From NCBI RefSeq assembly GCF_001680005.1, contig NC_033562.1, positions 1,426,001-1,490,000 on the forward strand: a stretch of DNA of 64,000 nucleotides, written 5' to 3'. The DNA is from Plasmodium coatneyi (Eukaryota; Apicomplexa; Aconoidasida; Haemosporida; Plasmodiidae). The position numbers and the translations under genes were made by a program. The notes under the pieces were generated by a model. It ran no database searches and was not told where the DNA came from. It saw only the letters and a program-made list of their open reading frames with translations. This document shows positions 25,001-33,200 of the stretch, piece after piece. Position 1 is the first letter of the stretch. Each line of letters opens with the position of its first letter.

Positions 25001-27259
25001 AGGGAGGATAGAACAATTCTGTGTGCAAATAAATTTGTGGACGAAGTGCTCAACAGAAATAGTGACACGATAAAACATGAGACTCTGGAAAATATATTCG
25101 TCGAATCGAGTAATAGGAAGCCCTTTTTATTTTTACTATCCTTGGCTAGTGACCCAACCAACATGATAGACGATTTCGCGAAGAAGTTTAAGAAATATCC
25201 TACAGACAAAATTTCCATGGGAGAAGGACAAGAAATAATCGCAAAGGAAAAGTTAAAAAATGCGCTCATCAGTGGGAATTGGCTAATTTTACAAAATTGT
25301 CATTTAAATAAAAATTTCATCATCGAAGTTTATAATATGCTGAAAAAGTTGAACGAAATTGAGGAAGACTTCCGATTATTTCTGACATCCGAGCCAGATG
25401 ATGAATTTCCTATTTGCATCCTTCACGGAAGTATTAAAATATCTACATCGCTGAGTAGCGGTATAAAAAATAACATGAGGAAAATATATAAAGATATTGT
25501 AAAGGAAGATATATTGGAAAAAATAGACGATGAAAAGTATAGGAAAATTATATATTCCTTATCCTACCTGCATTGCGTTTTATGCGAAAGAAAGAAGTTT
25601 GGGCCATTGGGATGGTGTGTCCCGTACGAATTTAGCATCACAGATTTGTTTGCTTCTTTCCTGTTTATTGAGAAGCATCTTTATTCTACTCTGCTGGTGA
25701 ACCGACCCATCGATTGGGAATCCATCCATTATATGCTAGCAGAAGTGCAATACGGGGGCAAAGTAACAGACGACTTGGACAGGGAATTACTGCTAACCTA
25801 CGTGCAACATTATTTTAGTGAAGACTTGTTCAAAATGAAAAATGAAACGGGTCTGGAAAATTTTTACAATATGCCAAAATTTCACGAAATTACAAACTTC
25901 CAGAATTTTATCGAGAAACTGCCAAATATTGACACCCCCTCTGTGCTGGACCTTCACAACAACGCTGAAATAACGTACCGTGTGAATGAGTCAAGGCAGG
26001 TTTTGAACTCCATTTTGGAAATCCAACCAAGGGATGTGGACCAAGGGGAGGAAAAAAGCATGGAGACCGTGGTGAAGGAAATCGCCGCGGGTATCCTGCT
26101 AATCTTACCAGCGGAAATAAACTTGGAAGAAATAAAAAAAATTATTTACAGAAAGAACAAAAATCAGCAACTAACCATTCAGACGAACCAACCCATGAAC
26201 GCAACAACCAATTTGAATGCAACTACTAAAAATTTCTCAAATTTGGAGAGCAGTTTTTATAAGGGGAAGAACAAGGAAAATTCAGATATGAGCGAAAATA
26301 TGCTACAAAGAAGTGCAATGGTGAATAACCCACTGAGTCATGCAGGCAATGCTAATAAAAACGCAACTCCAGCATCTGACAATAAAAACAAGAACATCCT
26401 TTGGATAGCGAAAGAGAATGATGTGTACGATAGTTTGGGCGTATCCTACTGGGAAAGCAACAATGAAGGGGAAAAAAATGTGCAATATAATTTTTCCCCA
26501 TTACAAGTTTTCTTCCTACAAGAAATTGAAAGAATTAAAAAAGTCATCGATTTGGTTAAAACAAATTTAAACGACATCATCAGTGCAATTGATGGCTCCA
26601 AAATAATGACAGCTGATTTACAAAATGACACGAAATATCTTTACTCCCAGTCGGTACCAAAAAAGTGGATCTATGATGCTAGCGAAACAGAAATTTCATG
26701 GGTATGTCACAACCTAAATCAATGGTTAAATATTCTCAATTTAAGATATGAACAAATTATGAATTATATTCATAATGGGAAGTTGAAGTCTTATTGGCTA
26801 CCTGGATTTTTTAACCCTCAAGGGTTCCTAACCAGTATGAAACAGGAGATTACGCGTTTAAATAAGAAGGACCAAATTTCGCTAGACGAAGTGGTGCTAT
26901 ATGCTGATATTAAAAATCACGATATTGAGAAGATTAAGGAAGTCCCTGAGCACGGTTTTCACATTCATGGTTTATTCATTGAAGGGTCCAAGTGGAACTG
27001 GCAAGAGGGAAAACTGGAGGAGAGTTCCCCCAAGGTGCTATGCGAGAACATGCCTGTTATTCACATCACCGTCGTGTCCAACAAGGACAAGAAGGTCAAG
27101 TTTATCGAAAACAACAAACATATGTTTTATAACTGCCCCGTGTATAAGTACAACGTTCGAACGGACAAGTACTTTATTTTCCGAATTTATTTGAAGACGG
27201 ACGTGGACCCGTCTATATGGAAGTTGCGGGGCACGTCTTTGCTCTGTTCGAAGGACTAG
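10001..27259 (+). CDS. Axonemal dynein heavy chain, outer-arm gamma (DNAH5/8)-like
   Basis: This is an intronless 5752-residue motor. It should drive microtubule sliding in the male-gamete flagellum, the only axoneme Plasmodium builds. The linker region (DHC_N2) includes DIARQMPIESKRFHQIDKDW near residue 2110. Four P-loops follow: AAA1 GPAGTGKT (2462-2469) with Walker B GCFDEFN, AAA2 GNTLTGKT (2748-2755), AAA3 GSTGSAKT (3295-3302) and AAA4 GVGGSGKR (3743-3750). The coiled-coil stalk and microtubule-binding tip lie at about 4050-4370. AAA5, AAA6 and the C-terminal domain (WLPGFFNPQGFLTSMKQEI) follow. The AAA2 stretch DGPVDAIWIENLNTVLDDNK, the AAA3 A-K-T loop and NPQGFLT near the end resemble the DNAH5/8 class rather than DNAH9/11/17; this is a motif judgement, not a tree. 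Acidic, low-complexity inserts (for example 11150-11620, 14200-14470, 18990-19360, 20770-21010, 24440-24740) make it about 1000 residues longer than usual heavy chains. The first in-frame ATG is used. Confidence 0.93.
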   Translation: MERRSEESQAYGAHKWVMNKLKFAYKEEYNVDSLLDRNADERKEVVDNFLGKEKNDLLLFGVEKNQMVVAKEENIKFDKKIVYFYKCLNGDLKDDRNILYGILSPNILDTLKVMLHKVIYPLFLNNKMIHANICGDEVKKFRMEFDTYVRELDEFILILENIKKVKLKMKQEDQHEIICEEGNDVLAASDKMGGASETENKMLKKKNETAHLTKYLNILENLFHDMQEKIQEYKKSNVDVGPFIEIQYWRYKHRYLLFIMEELRSNEIKKIINNININSANSEEQKYTYTFEILNKWRELETKIENEFNESKDNIKYLESIEQFILSLYLCNVENIIDNLPSLLNSIKMIYLVARFYNTPNKLNNLFIKITNQLVIKCKEEIFSAKKKTRKRRRTNNRRGRKGVPIGSEYGDAKSDKNVENGGGDEGDNYGHDDDQSGGHTDEQNRMQGSGKKKGGNSNFRKHSEDGNDQEEDYEGADKNEQSENVYLDDENGVCAWDDQSDESEDEQDNEDMEENMDNKLNEEEQDYSNEKDNESRKIEQLKRRQNLWLLDPDDLIDKFELCFKLHEKYREEFESIKTFFEENSQNKSIDLNTKVIFCKIEIFCRRLKKLVDLFLCIKQFKSLRRVKFESIQNITASFNKYIKDFKMKHTEDMLNYTDNYFDRDFVELRVYISELESDLQDSIVSLLNSSSNIMFSFFIFFKFKEHFIRNYLIHFLHTKYDILLCQFLEILNGINNELENYKSNLNSSKSINYLKNIFWILSINYKINHIVQIFLDENNSSLVDKDDLSSYFELPHLNNDLSAMKGKTNMDNRREAHPIGGKTVNGSLRRVDDESGDTFCSINEQVTKLLEDHERKKTAEEEKKKDTSASNGTSVENAKGEGKDGEEEEKKEFSTSVEPTTRINERERKKIKNVLFRNANGKEVLKLYLKISKFIEEYKNKLFKHWLCFIKSVNSLNVTVFVKHPKTKNVIVNFDNRIKRIIREAKIFLSFKFQIPEEVKNMISQEAKIYSFYYKLHNILILIKKMKNNKKKDIEFTLKRFFIYIDQLLLPFLVKYTWSNYALEDSITNLHKELTQFEEAINSLYDIIDDHISYNTKVIYRILKHKNEKLAINKHKKKFHNKIILCNSISKKIQIAIFDLLTNIQYVYENKLKTEITKEEILNTRKFYYDIFLSVLKKIYLKNIRSLINTWSNLEGENTQNNQLRKNEIEILLLVHENDIVINPSISTIKENIKKIINVSINNLIYIDNWISGDDLVKQFFLNDRGGSKKCGASTGKEEHTGVMEKSSTKRGNKEDVTESRQKSIFEELLDYSYFNKKNVRESSKHVTEELNMETENCVRNLKHDFDFYEKIREDKNIEKELVKLNEKLGVFQGIVDEFISKFDKYKYIIRDFESEKLREAAKDTHNEDKHPGLVPGGGNHTNVQVALEEQSNVLHFSANEGKNETDLTNANEKGEEQINNENDMKEESLTSGSDTEGEEEEEDELKIYQEEEKIKKFINIKKEINNIDSFYSRNVFKFNLESFKMYLINIIENEALQCANKVIQPVKRKSDLLIKKMSEYKTKLKKNIVDVDSLYYVINVIKKIHVFESTIDIALNPINQMVDVLEFYMNNFLKKHVESMRNSGHYDEEENYQQKFISNLDKRKSSSDMYEMDESYNRNLLQTFNKLNGMKRKFISLYKSEVEKKNVILNKFNELISLTRNVEEEIQEKKSIMKNELMNNICNFKEDIKMFRENFLKMNFKSEHINPLNAFELLKRYKEEISMLKKKYNSYYKGESIFGLKHQEHDDLFLSTTEINNFYSLYDLYVQLKEKLNEWKNLKWNEGIVKMKELKNDILSFEKKCSQLPKNLKMIVIYKNLVKEIFYFKEITPIVDELEKKTILKRHWVEIVGVLKEKKKESTTKEKKGKKTTCEEKGEASSAAVDTASTAVVPNADEGTAQVDERADQSPPKEKTLDGGMLIESACVDEEEYIDNLNKLDLDNMDFFIKDIINYNLLQKKDDILDICDSAEKEASIEEKINEQYKIWNETCFQFSKWKNRDYACILVGSKVTEIQESLEESQILLNNINSTKYSKPFKSKLLLLLNKLSDCSDIVERWIKVQMLWCSMESVFTSGDIARQMPIESKRFHQIDKDWINIINIANESSIVIECCQSSMLKELLPNMQKGLESCQKSLESYLEGKRSKFPRFYFVSNLVLLKILSQGSDINIIQSELIKLFDAINYLTIKTIQNKKRIICINNKEKDDIETVQLVNHVTIDGNIENWLILLEKEMQKAVKKECKLGVASSAQLFKTMNLKEFCDKNIAQVALICLQVMWTNDIEKCIHKYHSEKNILKVTNKKINYIMSELVNICLSDLGTKLNRTKYETLVTIHVHQRDLFNEISAKIKEYKIKTCTDFDWLKQTRIYYKVEKNVILISISDVDFVYSYEYLGIKERLCITPLTDRCYLTCAQALGLCYGGAPAGPAGTGKTETVKDLGRTLGIYVIVTNCSNQHKYKDMAKIFKGLCRSGLWGCFDEFNRINLDVLSVVAMQIESIVTAKKQSLKSFLFPGDSKSINLNPSSAYFITMNPGYAGRQLLPENLKIFFRFISMMVPDRQIIIKVKLASVGYLDIDNLSNKFKSLYSLCEEQLSKQKHYDFGLRNILSVLRTAGDTKRAAGANENDEEMLLMRTLRDMNLSKLIYDDVLLFLSLLNDVFPKFHNITKKSYQLIEENVHQIINKKKLCAKSKWILKILQLYETSLVRHGFMLVGNTLTGKTEILNILTSALSNIGNVTKIITLNPKAITSEHMYGVKDNLSEEWTPGIFANIWEKYNNNNLKYNTWIVCDGPVDAIWIENLNTVLDDNKILTLANNDRIPMTDNTKIAFEVENLNNASPATVSRAGIVYISDSDLGYKPFIYSWLQKLKDVHTYGGTLFPIFNKLFIFYLDRIQILNFVKENCKFVMEVTDSILISQTINLLNTQLIQYVNAINNFMYNEEDLHKIFFCDNSEKKLLHHSDKVVRKDHVEVPDGTTTLHEKTDSSAVKGKKGKEAEAVKGKETLPITSDRSKIGTKVGDPRGGSVPRENSKGQPINGASAKQDLPGKEKKRGEDGGNGDESSKSGPPVATADTADVKEEEELEEDDKMDTLNNFSITSATKYEQVKAEECEQIMLYAILWGLCGLLEHRDRLKVHNFLVKNVPFVKALLREGDNSNQGSKNADSKMGGGEKIPPGNDKDDAEDEFEKETCLIYDYYFDMKLRKLTKWNVAPFRMPKNMNSISSILIPTMETNKVEHIIKLISSIPIKCHNFHTYKSTLLLGSTGSAKTSIALLYTSKQDKNTKRFNFSSVTTPEKFQLFIESELERKSGKTYGPIGNTKSIIFIDDMSMPKINEWGDQSTLELLRQLIEFQGFYFLDKDKRGNFKKIIDLEYIGCINHPGCGNNDIPKRLKSKWFNVNIPPYNLNSINTIYGTVLRTKFNKKKNFSDDIVDNIDKIILCTINLFSRLKKHLLPVPSRFHYLYTTRDLAKIFYSMLLCPFETVDNNLHNFLSLWKHECERVLIDKLSRMEDKDFSLDQLKQVFKLYYPSYKDIAEKSIYFSYFYVSEKEQTEYMIENDLIETVDQTKKGKGESPLGGAAKGGVSNSPSRYLNKENIKDGQSNNLNMADTNKIQRGSPSASTRNNPNVEIVRAENDEEENLNNFSFSWMKKDYKIVADFERLRYIAYEYMKEYNMNNVKKLDLVFFDDSLKHLLIINRVMETPQGSSMLVGVGGSGKRSLTKLSVFISEQVLFQLNITKTYTKNLFFEDLKSLYISAGQMNKKTTFLLSDSDIEKNDFILEHVNSILSTGLVYGLFIKDEKEAICAEMKESYLKEMNKLNQSSKMRGAGGKKKNKKNDYNMDDMEMENESKDSQFRSDASSRSSVDNDSDYMSNEKETRKKKDEKVINDFNVSSSVIFDYLLDNFRNNLHIFLCFSPIHKEFALRYQQFPCIYNCVTINWFLKWPLEALVNVSTAYLNNFHIDIEEKLRDDFFNLFAIVHKKVSDTCETYKERMRRNTYVTPKSYLSFIDLYKQMYVKKYEEIQSLKESVDIGLKKLNEAAMDVQKMRESLTTEEEKLKESDEQTNVLLEKVKKESLKAEKQSIEVSKFRDKCIKEKDIILKEQEEADKDLKAALPYLHEAEEAIKSITAKDITELKSMKTPSDIIRIVFDGVLILLQGKLKEPKISVKYVNKQHVEFIQDSFDEYAKPLMADIRFLNLLFDFSKNEKDNINEETIELLKPYIESSFFKTQIAKKASVAAEGLCKWVGAMAMYNQASKIVKPKMSYLKIQTGRLEDALKQLAEAEDSLLKAQLFVDNLNLDIENMFKKKKTLEETALKTKQRIEQANKLINGLGSEKARWTEDSNNFSNIKKKIVGDVFICSSFISYCGMFNTEFRNYLMNEVFYHYTKNIKNIPVSDNIDVIKYVLSSDDTKICDWSVQKLPNDRLSIENALISENSNKYVLLIDPQCQASNWIKNKEFQNDLSNHRCITTFNSSKFKDNLEFCLSEGKTLLIENVEEYIDPILDSVLEKQIIKKGKKNYILIENNLINFDENFNLFMTTNLPNPNYSPEIYAKCCVIDFTVTVKGLEDQLLGRVLTEEQKHLEVSLKNIMIELKDNTKSLQDLDKQLLYKLNTSSSNLIEDEELIEVLNNTKLLSKELETKLKDSNEKKKEINEKREQYRSVALRGSILYFCIVDITNVNYIYNTSLHQFLEQFDLSIKRAEKGQHIKKRVESILSTLTNLIICYMERCLFDQHKIIFKLLISLKILLYDNVISNKDISFFLNPLSHYSPSNDISSELLSNNLLGDNADGAKGKKKDNCAGGTIDGSADAYLNSNDKGRGIENAKEKSASGSGGTATGTTTSAGTNSGSGNGNSAGIPNTENCANKNKMEAPRKGGKNKMSSTKWLLKNEKLYKNIVSLSNHSFGNDKNNRFFYDILNVMQLNENVWKNYYDVLDIENKNIPYYNERLDVNSKISSFIKLCLIRCLREDRTILCANKFVDEVLNRNSDTIKHETLENIFVESSNRKPFLFLLSLASDPTNMIDDFAKKFKKYPTDKISMGEGQEIIAKEKLKNALISGNWLILQNCHLNKNFIIEVYNMLKKLNEIEEDFRLFLTSEPDDEFPICILHGSIKISTSLSSGIKNNMRKIYKDIVKEDILEKIDDEKYRKIIYSLSYLHCVLCERKKFGPLGWCVPYEFSITDLFASFLFIEKHLYSTLLVNRPIDWESIHYMLAEVQYGGKVTDDLDRELLLTYVQHYFSEDLFKMKNETGLENFYNMPKFHEITNFQNFIEKLPNIDTPSVLDLHNNAEITYRVNESRQVLNSILEIQPRDVDQGEEKSMETVVKEIAAGILLILPAEINLEEIKKIIYRKNKNQQLTIQTNQPMNATTNLNATTKNFSNLESSFYKGKNKENSDMSENMLQRSAMVNNPLSHAGNANKNATPASDNKNKNILWIAKENDVYDSLGVSYWESNNEGEKNVQYNFSPLQVFFLQEIERIKKVIDLVKTNLNDIISAIDGSKIMTADLQNDTKYLYSQSVPKKWIYDASETEISWVCHNLNQWLNILNLRYEQIMNYIHNGKLKSYWLPGFFNPQGFLTSMKQEITRLNKKDQISLDEVVLYADIKNHDIEKIKEVPEHGFHIHGLFIEGSKWNWQEGKLEESSPKVLCENMPVIHITVVSNKDKKVKFIENNKHMFYNCPVYKYNVRTDKYFIFRIYLKTDVDPSIWKLRGTSLLCSKD

Positions 27260-27572
27260 GGGGTGCAGGCTGAATTGTAGCGGTGGAAATGCCAACAGAA
27301 ATGTCCTCCAATTTGCGCGTTCTCCTATTCGCACATACACGCATATATACGTGTGGTAACTTTTTTGCGTGCCCCTGGATGACCTTTCTTAAAAATGGGG
27401 AAAAAGTTCCCCCTGATGAAGGTTTCCATTTTTTATCCTTGTCCGACGGGGCATAAGTACCATTTTGCTGCTTGCCCGTGATGTGGCTTTACCCGAATGC
27501 AAGTAATTTTGCCCCTCTTTTTTTGTTCAACCGTCATTTTTTATAGCGCTTCGTTTGTGCCCACTTTTAGCT

Positions 27573-27603
<31 letters not shown>

Positions 27604-30235
27604 CACTCATTTTTATGCATACCACGAATTCGCTTTTTTTTTTAAAAAAAAAAAAAAATACGTGTTAAGGAAGAGGATGGGATAAACTTTCGCACTTTTC
27701 TCCTTCTCTAACATTTGTCCAAAAAGGAAATTTTAAACAATATAAAAATTGTAAGATGGAAATATCCTTTTTTTTGACGCTTTGTAGGATATTTTTCAAA
27801 ATAAAAATGTTCCCCTTTTTGTGTACATGAATGCGTCTTTCTTGAACATTTGGAAAAAAAAAAAAAAACACGTGGTCAGTCTGAAAAGACAACATTACTT
27901 CACTTTAAAAGGATCAGAAAAGTCTTTTTTTTTTTAATTCAATTTAAAATAGTTTTTTTCGGCGAATCTTTGCGTCGGTTTAGCACCTTACTCGCGTAAA
28001 GCTCATAAAACCTTTTTATCCCCTTATTATTTTTGCTTTTATCATTCGAAGGATATGCTCAGTAAACGCGCCTCATCGAAAAAGCGTTTTTATGTACATT
28101 ATTACACACACACACACACCTGTGCATACACTTCACCATCACGCAAATTTATCACACAATTTTATATCCATGCTTAACCATTCCAGCGCCGCAATAGATT
28201 TTAAGTCTACCCAACAGTTTTGCCTCCTTTGTTATGTGAACGTGTTCATTTGCTCACCCTTCGCGTTATATGTAACCAGTTGAAGGGGCCGACCGCGTTC
28301 GCAATAGCCTAATTTTTGTGCGACGTTCCGTTGCTAATTTGTTTTTTCCCCAAACTGTACACATGTACATGCATATATATTGATATATGAGCACATTCCT
28401 TTTCAAGTCAAAGGGAAGTATATAGAAATTTGTTTCCACCGTGTAATTGTTTTTTCTTTAAGTTGCAAAATATTCGCCGTTACGTTTGACACCCCCTTTT
28501 TGTGAATGCGCTTTTGATTAAGCTGTTTTTGTTTAGTACCTCCCATTCGACCGTCGCGGAGTGCGTCAAAAATTATGGGGCGTTCCTCCGCCTGACGTTT
28601 TACGACGTTATGCCGCAGCAAGTTACATTTTTGTGGACTCGCTTGTTCCTTTTAAAAAGTTACTCTTCCTTATGATTGTCTTAGGCATGTATGCATTCGT
28701 ACGTTTGAATTTGCGTGTACTCTTACTCGTTATGCATCCTATCCTTTGTCAAAGTTGCCTTTTTTCCCCCTTGACAGAAAAACACCATTCGAATGCGCAA
28801 AATGGTATGTAATCTTATTTCGATTTTACATTTTTTAACTATTTTACGTGAACTCGGTTTGCACATTTGTAATTTGTGAAAATATCTTTTCCGTCTCTCA
28901 CGAAAAAGAGATATTAAAAGGGGGATTTTCCAAAGTGATGCTTAAAATAGGAGTGTAGATGCTAAATTTCCCTTTTTTGTGCGTTTGCTTTGCTTTGTTT
29001 TGCTTCGATTTGGTTTTTTTTTTTTTTTTTTTTTAATTATTTAAGCGGATTATTGTTGTGATTTAATTTTCACGCAAATGTGGATTTTTTTCTTATTTTT
29101 TTTTCATGCCCATATATTTTTTCACGCTTTGTATAAACATAATTTGCGCGTTTTCTTTAGCTTTCTTGTGATATGCACATTGCAGATACTTGTCGTTCAA
29201 GAATTTTCGTGAATTATATTTAGGAGCAACATACAAGCCTTTTGCATACATCGTGTACATGCGCCTGAATGCGCCTATTTTTACCAACTACCTTTTTGCG
29301 CATGGAGTAACCAGGAACCACGTGTTTATGATGCTATGCCTACGCTGAGATTTCCGTGCTAAAGCTTTGCATATATAACCCTTCAAGCGCAGAGTGACAT
29401 GAAACAGTTTTAATTATTTTATGGGGATACATTTTTGTGCTGTAATTTTTCACGGGGGGCTAGCAAAAATCTCTAAGCACTTTGCTGCATATGTAATAAT
29501 GCTACTTATTATGTATAGGCGCTTATATATTTATATAGATATAGGCTGCGTTAATTGCCTTTTTTTTTTTTTTTTTTTTTTTCCCTTTCCTTTCGTTCGA
29601 CTTTTTTCTACTTTTTGAATTAACAACTAACTTCTGGCTTTTCACATTTGTTTGTTTGTTTTTTCTTCATTTATTTGTGCTTTTTTCTATTTTTTTTTTT
29701 TTTGTACTCTTTAATTAGCCAATTTTAAAAGCTGCAATTTTTCTTACCTCGCCACCATTTACCATTATATATATTGCTTCCTGCATATACTCGTAAAAAT
29801 CTTCATGGTGAGTTAGCTGCACTTAAAAAAGCTTAGTTATTAGGATAAAAGCATTTTTGGTGCTGCAACCACATGTAATAGAATTTGTTCTAACATAACA
29901 AAGGGAAACTGAAGCAGATTTAAGGATCGATCTTTGCTTTTTGACATGTATATTGAGACATTTGCAACCTATATATTTTTTTTTTCTTAAAGACAACCGT
30001 GTTTCCTTTGTCCTTTGTAAGTAGAAGAGTAATGGGGTGGAGATAAATTGTGAGTGGATAGTGGCTCCTTTTCGTGTTAATAACGCGTACAATTTTTCGT
30101 GTTAAACCGGCAGAAGGTAATGGTAGATTGATTAGGAAAGAAGAAAAAAAAAATAGCAGTACTGAATAAAGGAAGCATCACCAATTGTGCAGCACTGGAG
30201 AGGCAACAAAAAATTGACAGGGAAGTAAAAGTAAG
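27260..30235. other. 3-kb intergenic region between dynein and mitoferrin
   Basis: No convincing coding sequence. The stretch is T-rich on the plus strand, with homopolymers at 27574-27603 (T30), 29014-29033 and 29561-29582, and a short (CA)n run at 28107-28118. Short frames (28561-28812 plus, 29823-30092 minus) lack recognisable domains. Confidence 0.55.
27574..27603. repeat. Poly(T) tract, 30 nt
   Basis: An uninterrupted run of T about 0.3 kb past the dynein stop codon, followed within 50 bp by further T and A runs. Confidence 0.9.
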
Positions 30236-33200
30236 ATGAACGAGCTATCCGTAAATGACGCCTTTGACGACATCGAAATTGAGTCTTTTGATTTTATTTG
30301 GGAAGAATGGGAAGAGTACAAGGGAGATGTGCCCCTATGGCAACATATATTCTGTGGAAGTATAGCAGGGCTGATGGAGCACGTTTTTATGTACCCGCTG
30401 GACACGATTAAAACGTATATACAAACGAACGATCGTCTGAAATGCGGGAGGAGGGCGTACGACAGGTGCAGCATGTACAGACAAAATGGTAACGGGAGCA
30501 ATATCAACGACGTAGAGGCTCACAAAAGTGGTATGTATATTGATAAGAAAAAATTTTGCACGTCTAGAGGCTGTGATGGGTGTATTTATAAGAAGACATG
30601 TACTTATGAAAATTTTTGTAACATGAAGATGATGGCTGCGTTTAATAAAAAAGGTGTTTTCCATGCCAGCACACTTGGTGCTACATCAGATGGATTGAGA
30701 AAGAGTAAAAAAAATTTGAGACAATTTCTTTCGGGCGGTATAAATGTAGAACAGAGGGGCGTAGTGCCCCAGGTGGTGAATAAAAAATTTCAAGCGCGTA
30801 GATACCATAGTAGAATAATGAATAAAAACTTTCCTGCTGATAGTAGAAGTGTTAAGCAGGACAAGTGTGGTAGCGGTCAGTATAACCAGTTGGCCAAATT
30901 AAGAAAGTATCGAACATGCAATTTGTTCGATAAACCTCCTGGGGCTGTTGGTGATAGTCGGACGGTGGGAAGCTCCCAGAATATGAAAATCCATTCATTA
31001 AGTAGGAGTCCTATTAGGATGGGAAGGAATACCCTAAGCAGGGCTAGAAGCGGAGGAACTGTGCCAGCAATGCAAGAAATGAAAAACTTCCAAAGGTTTG
31101 GAATTACTTGCGACACATCTGCTAGTGCTACTAAGAAAGGGGAGTGTGGAGGCAGCACGAATAAGCTCACACGTAACAATCTTAAGGAGGGTGGTTGCCC
31201 CTCATCAGTTAATCGCACAGAAATTAATCCCTTGTCCGCAAAAAAAGTAACAGGGAGAATTATTTTCAAGAAAAGCAGCAACGGTGCATCCATGTGTGGG
31301 AGAAAAAGTCAGTACCATAAATATGGTGCAAATGGCGAAACAGTGAAAAATTGTAATCCTGCACGGTGGGGTTACATGGAAATGAAGCCACTTCTCCGCA
31401 AGGTGGGGGCAAATCACGTAATAAAAAGGAATGTAGGGGGGATGAAAAGGGTAAACAATGTTTTACTAAATGATCTTTTGGGAAAATGTACCCACGTAAC
31501 CAGTAACAGAATTAGTAACACTCATTTGGTGCGTGTTAAGAACAGCGGTCTATCTTTCAGGAGGAGTTTAAAAGGTGGTGCTGTTCCCAGCACGGCGAAT
31601 AAGCGATATGTGATAGGTGATTCTAACAAACTGAGCAAGAAAAGCAATTTCTCTTTTATTTTCTCGGAACAGAAATGCGCAAATAGTGGCAATACTGATT
31701 GTCGCAAGATGCCACAGTTAAGTAATTATTTGAAGCTGTTCCAAAGGACAAGTAAGAATGTCCAATTTGATCATTGCCTTCCCAGTGAGGCATTTAAAAA
31801 AAGTTATATGTTCCAAAGGTGTGAATGGAATTTTTTCACCCCCCTCTTGGAAAATATAAAAAAGGGTCTCCTCCCAACCAAGTGGTACAATGCTACTGAA
31901 AGCACATCAGTGTTATCTAATGGCAAAGCAGCGATAATGAGGAACGATGGTTTCAATTCTTACTACTCCTTGTTGCGAAACAATAACAACATATTTCGTA
32001 ATAACCTATGTTATGTAACGAAGAGTTATATTTACAGAAACTTGTTTGACAGAAGTATCCACTCTTCTTCATGTAAAAATAATATTTACAAAAAGGGGAA
32101 CTCCAATTTTAGCTACTCCAGGTTTAGCAGAAATGGAAAAAGCTTCAATTTTATGAGGAGCCTATTTCCAAATATGTCCAACGGTGTTAACATAGCGAAG
32201 CAAAACTGGAGTTTGATACGAAGCAATATTTCCAATCTGTACAAGGGGGTTAATGTGGTCGTGTTAGGATGCATTCCTGCGCATGCCTTGTATTTCTCCA
32301 CATTTGAATATAGTAAGAAGTACTTTTCCAGTGTGTGCTCTAAGAATTTGCCCATGCAGGTGCGTGCCAGTGGGGGTAGTCGCGTAGAGGGGGGGAATCA
32401 CCATCTTGATAGGAAGAAAACGGAGGGGGGAAACTACAAATTGGGAGACCTAAACTATTTTGGCATAGCCGTGTCAGGGTTTTTAGCAACCATTGCGCAC
32501 GACTTGATTATCACCCCCATAGATACGCTAAAGCAGAGGCTGCAGTTAGGCATAAACAAAAATTCCATGGATTCGATAAAGATTTTAAGGGAGCATGGGA
32601 TCAGGAGTTTATATTTGAGTTTGCCAATAACCCTGCTGATGAACATCCCCTACCAAATTATCATGATATGTACAAATGAAAAAATGAAGAAAGTTTACTT
32701 TGAGTATTTTTGCGGCATGAGTGGATTGGGTAGGAATAACAGCCAAGGCGCGTGCACCACGGGTGGGGGGACCGGTAAAAATTGCTCTGTTACAGGAGGA
32801 CATACCAACGGCGAAGCAAAGGAAGAGAGTAAAAATACACCTACGGGTAGTGGTGCCTACCGTCTGCATAGTAGCGAAGCGGAAGGTTGCGAAGGAGGCG
32901 ATTCTTCGGACAAGTCACTTAGCGGCAATAGTGACGAATTGATCAAGTTGTTCATTCAGCAGGACACAGATTCGGTGAATTATATGAGTAAAAGTCGCGG
33001 GCAAAAGTACGCACCAAATGGGGGAAAACAACCGAACGAGGAAATTTTATTTAAAAATGTAATCAACACATTAGAAAACAGTTCAATTAATGACCTTTCA
33101 GAAAAATATGACCATAAGATAGGCGACTCGTTTAACTTTACGGGGGCGAAATGCGATAATGTGCCATTGAGGAATAATATGTGGCTAGGAAACTACAATA

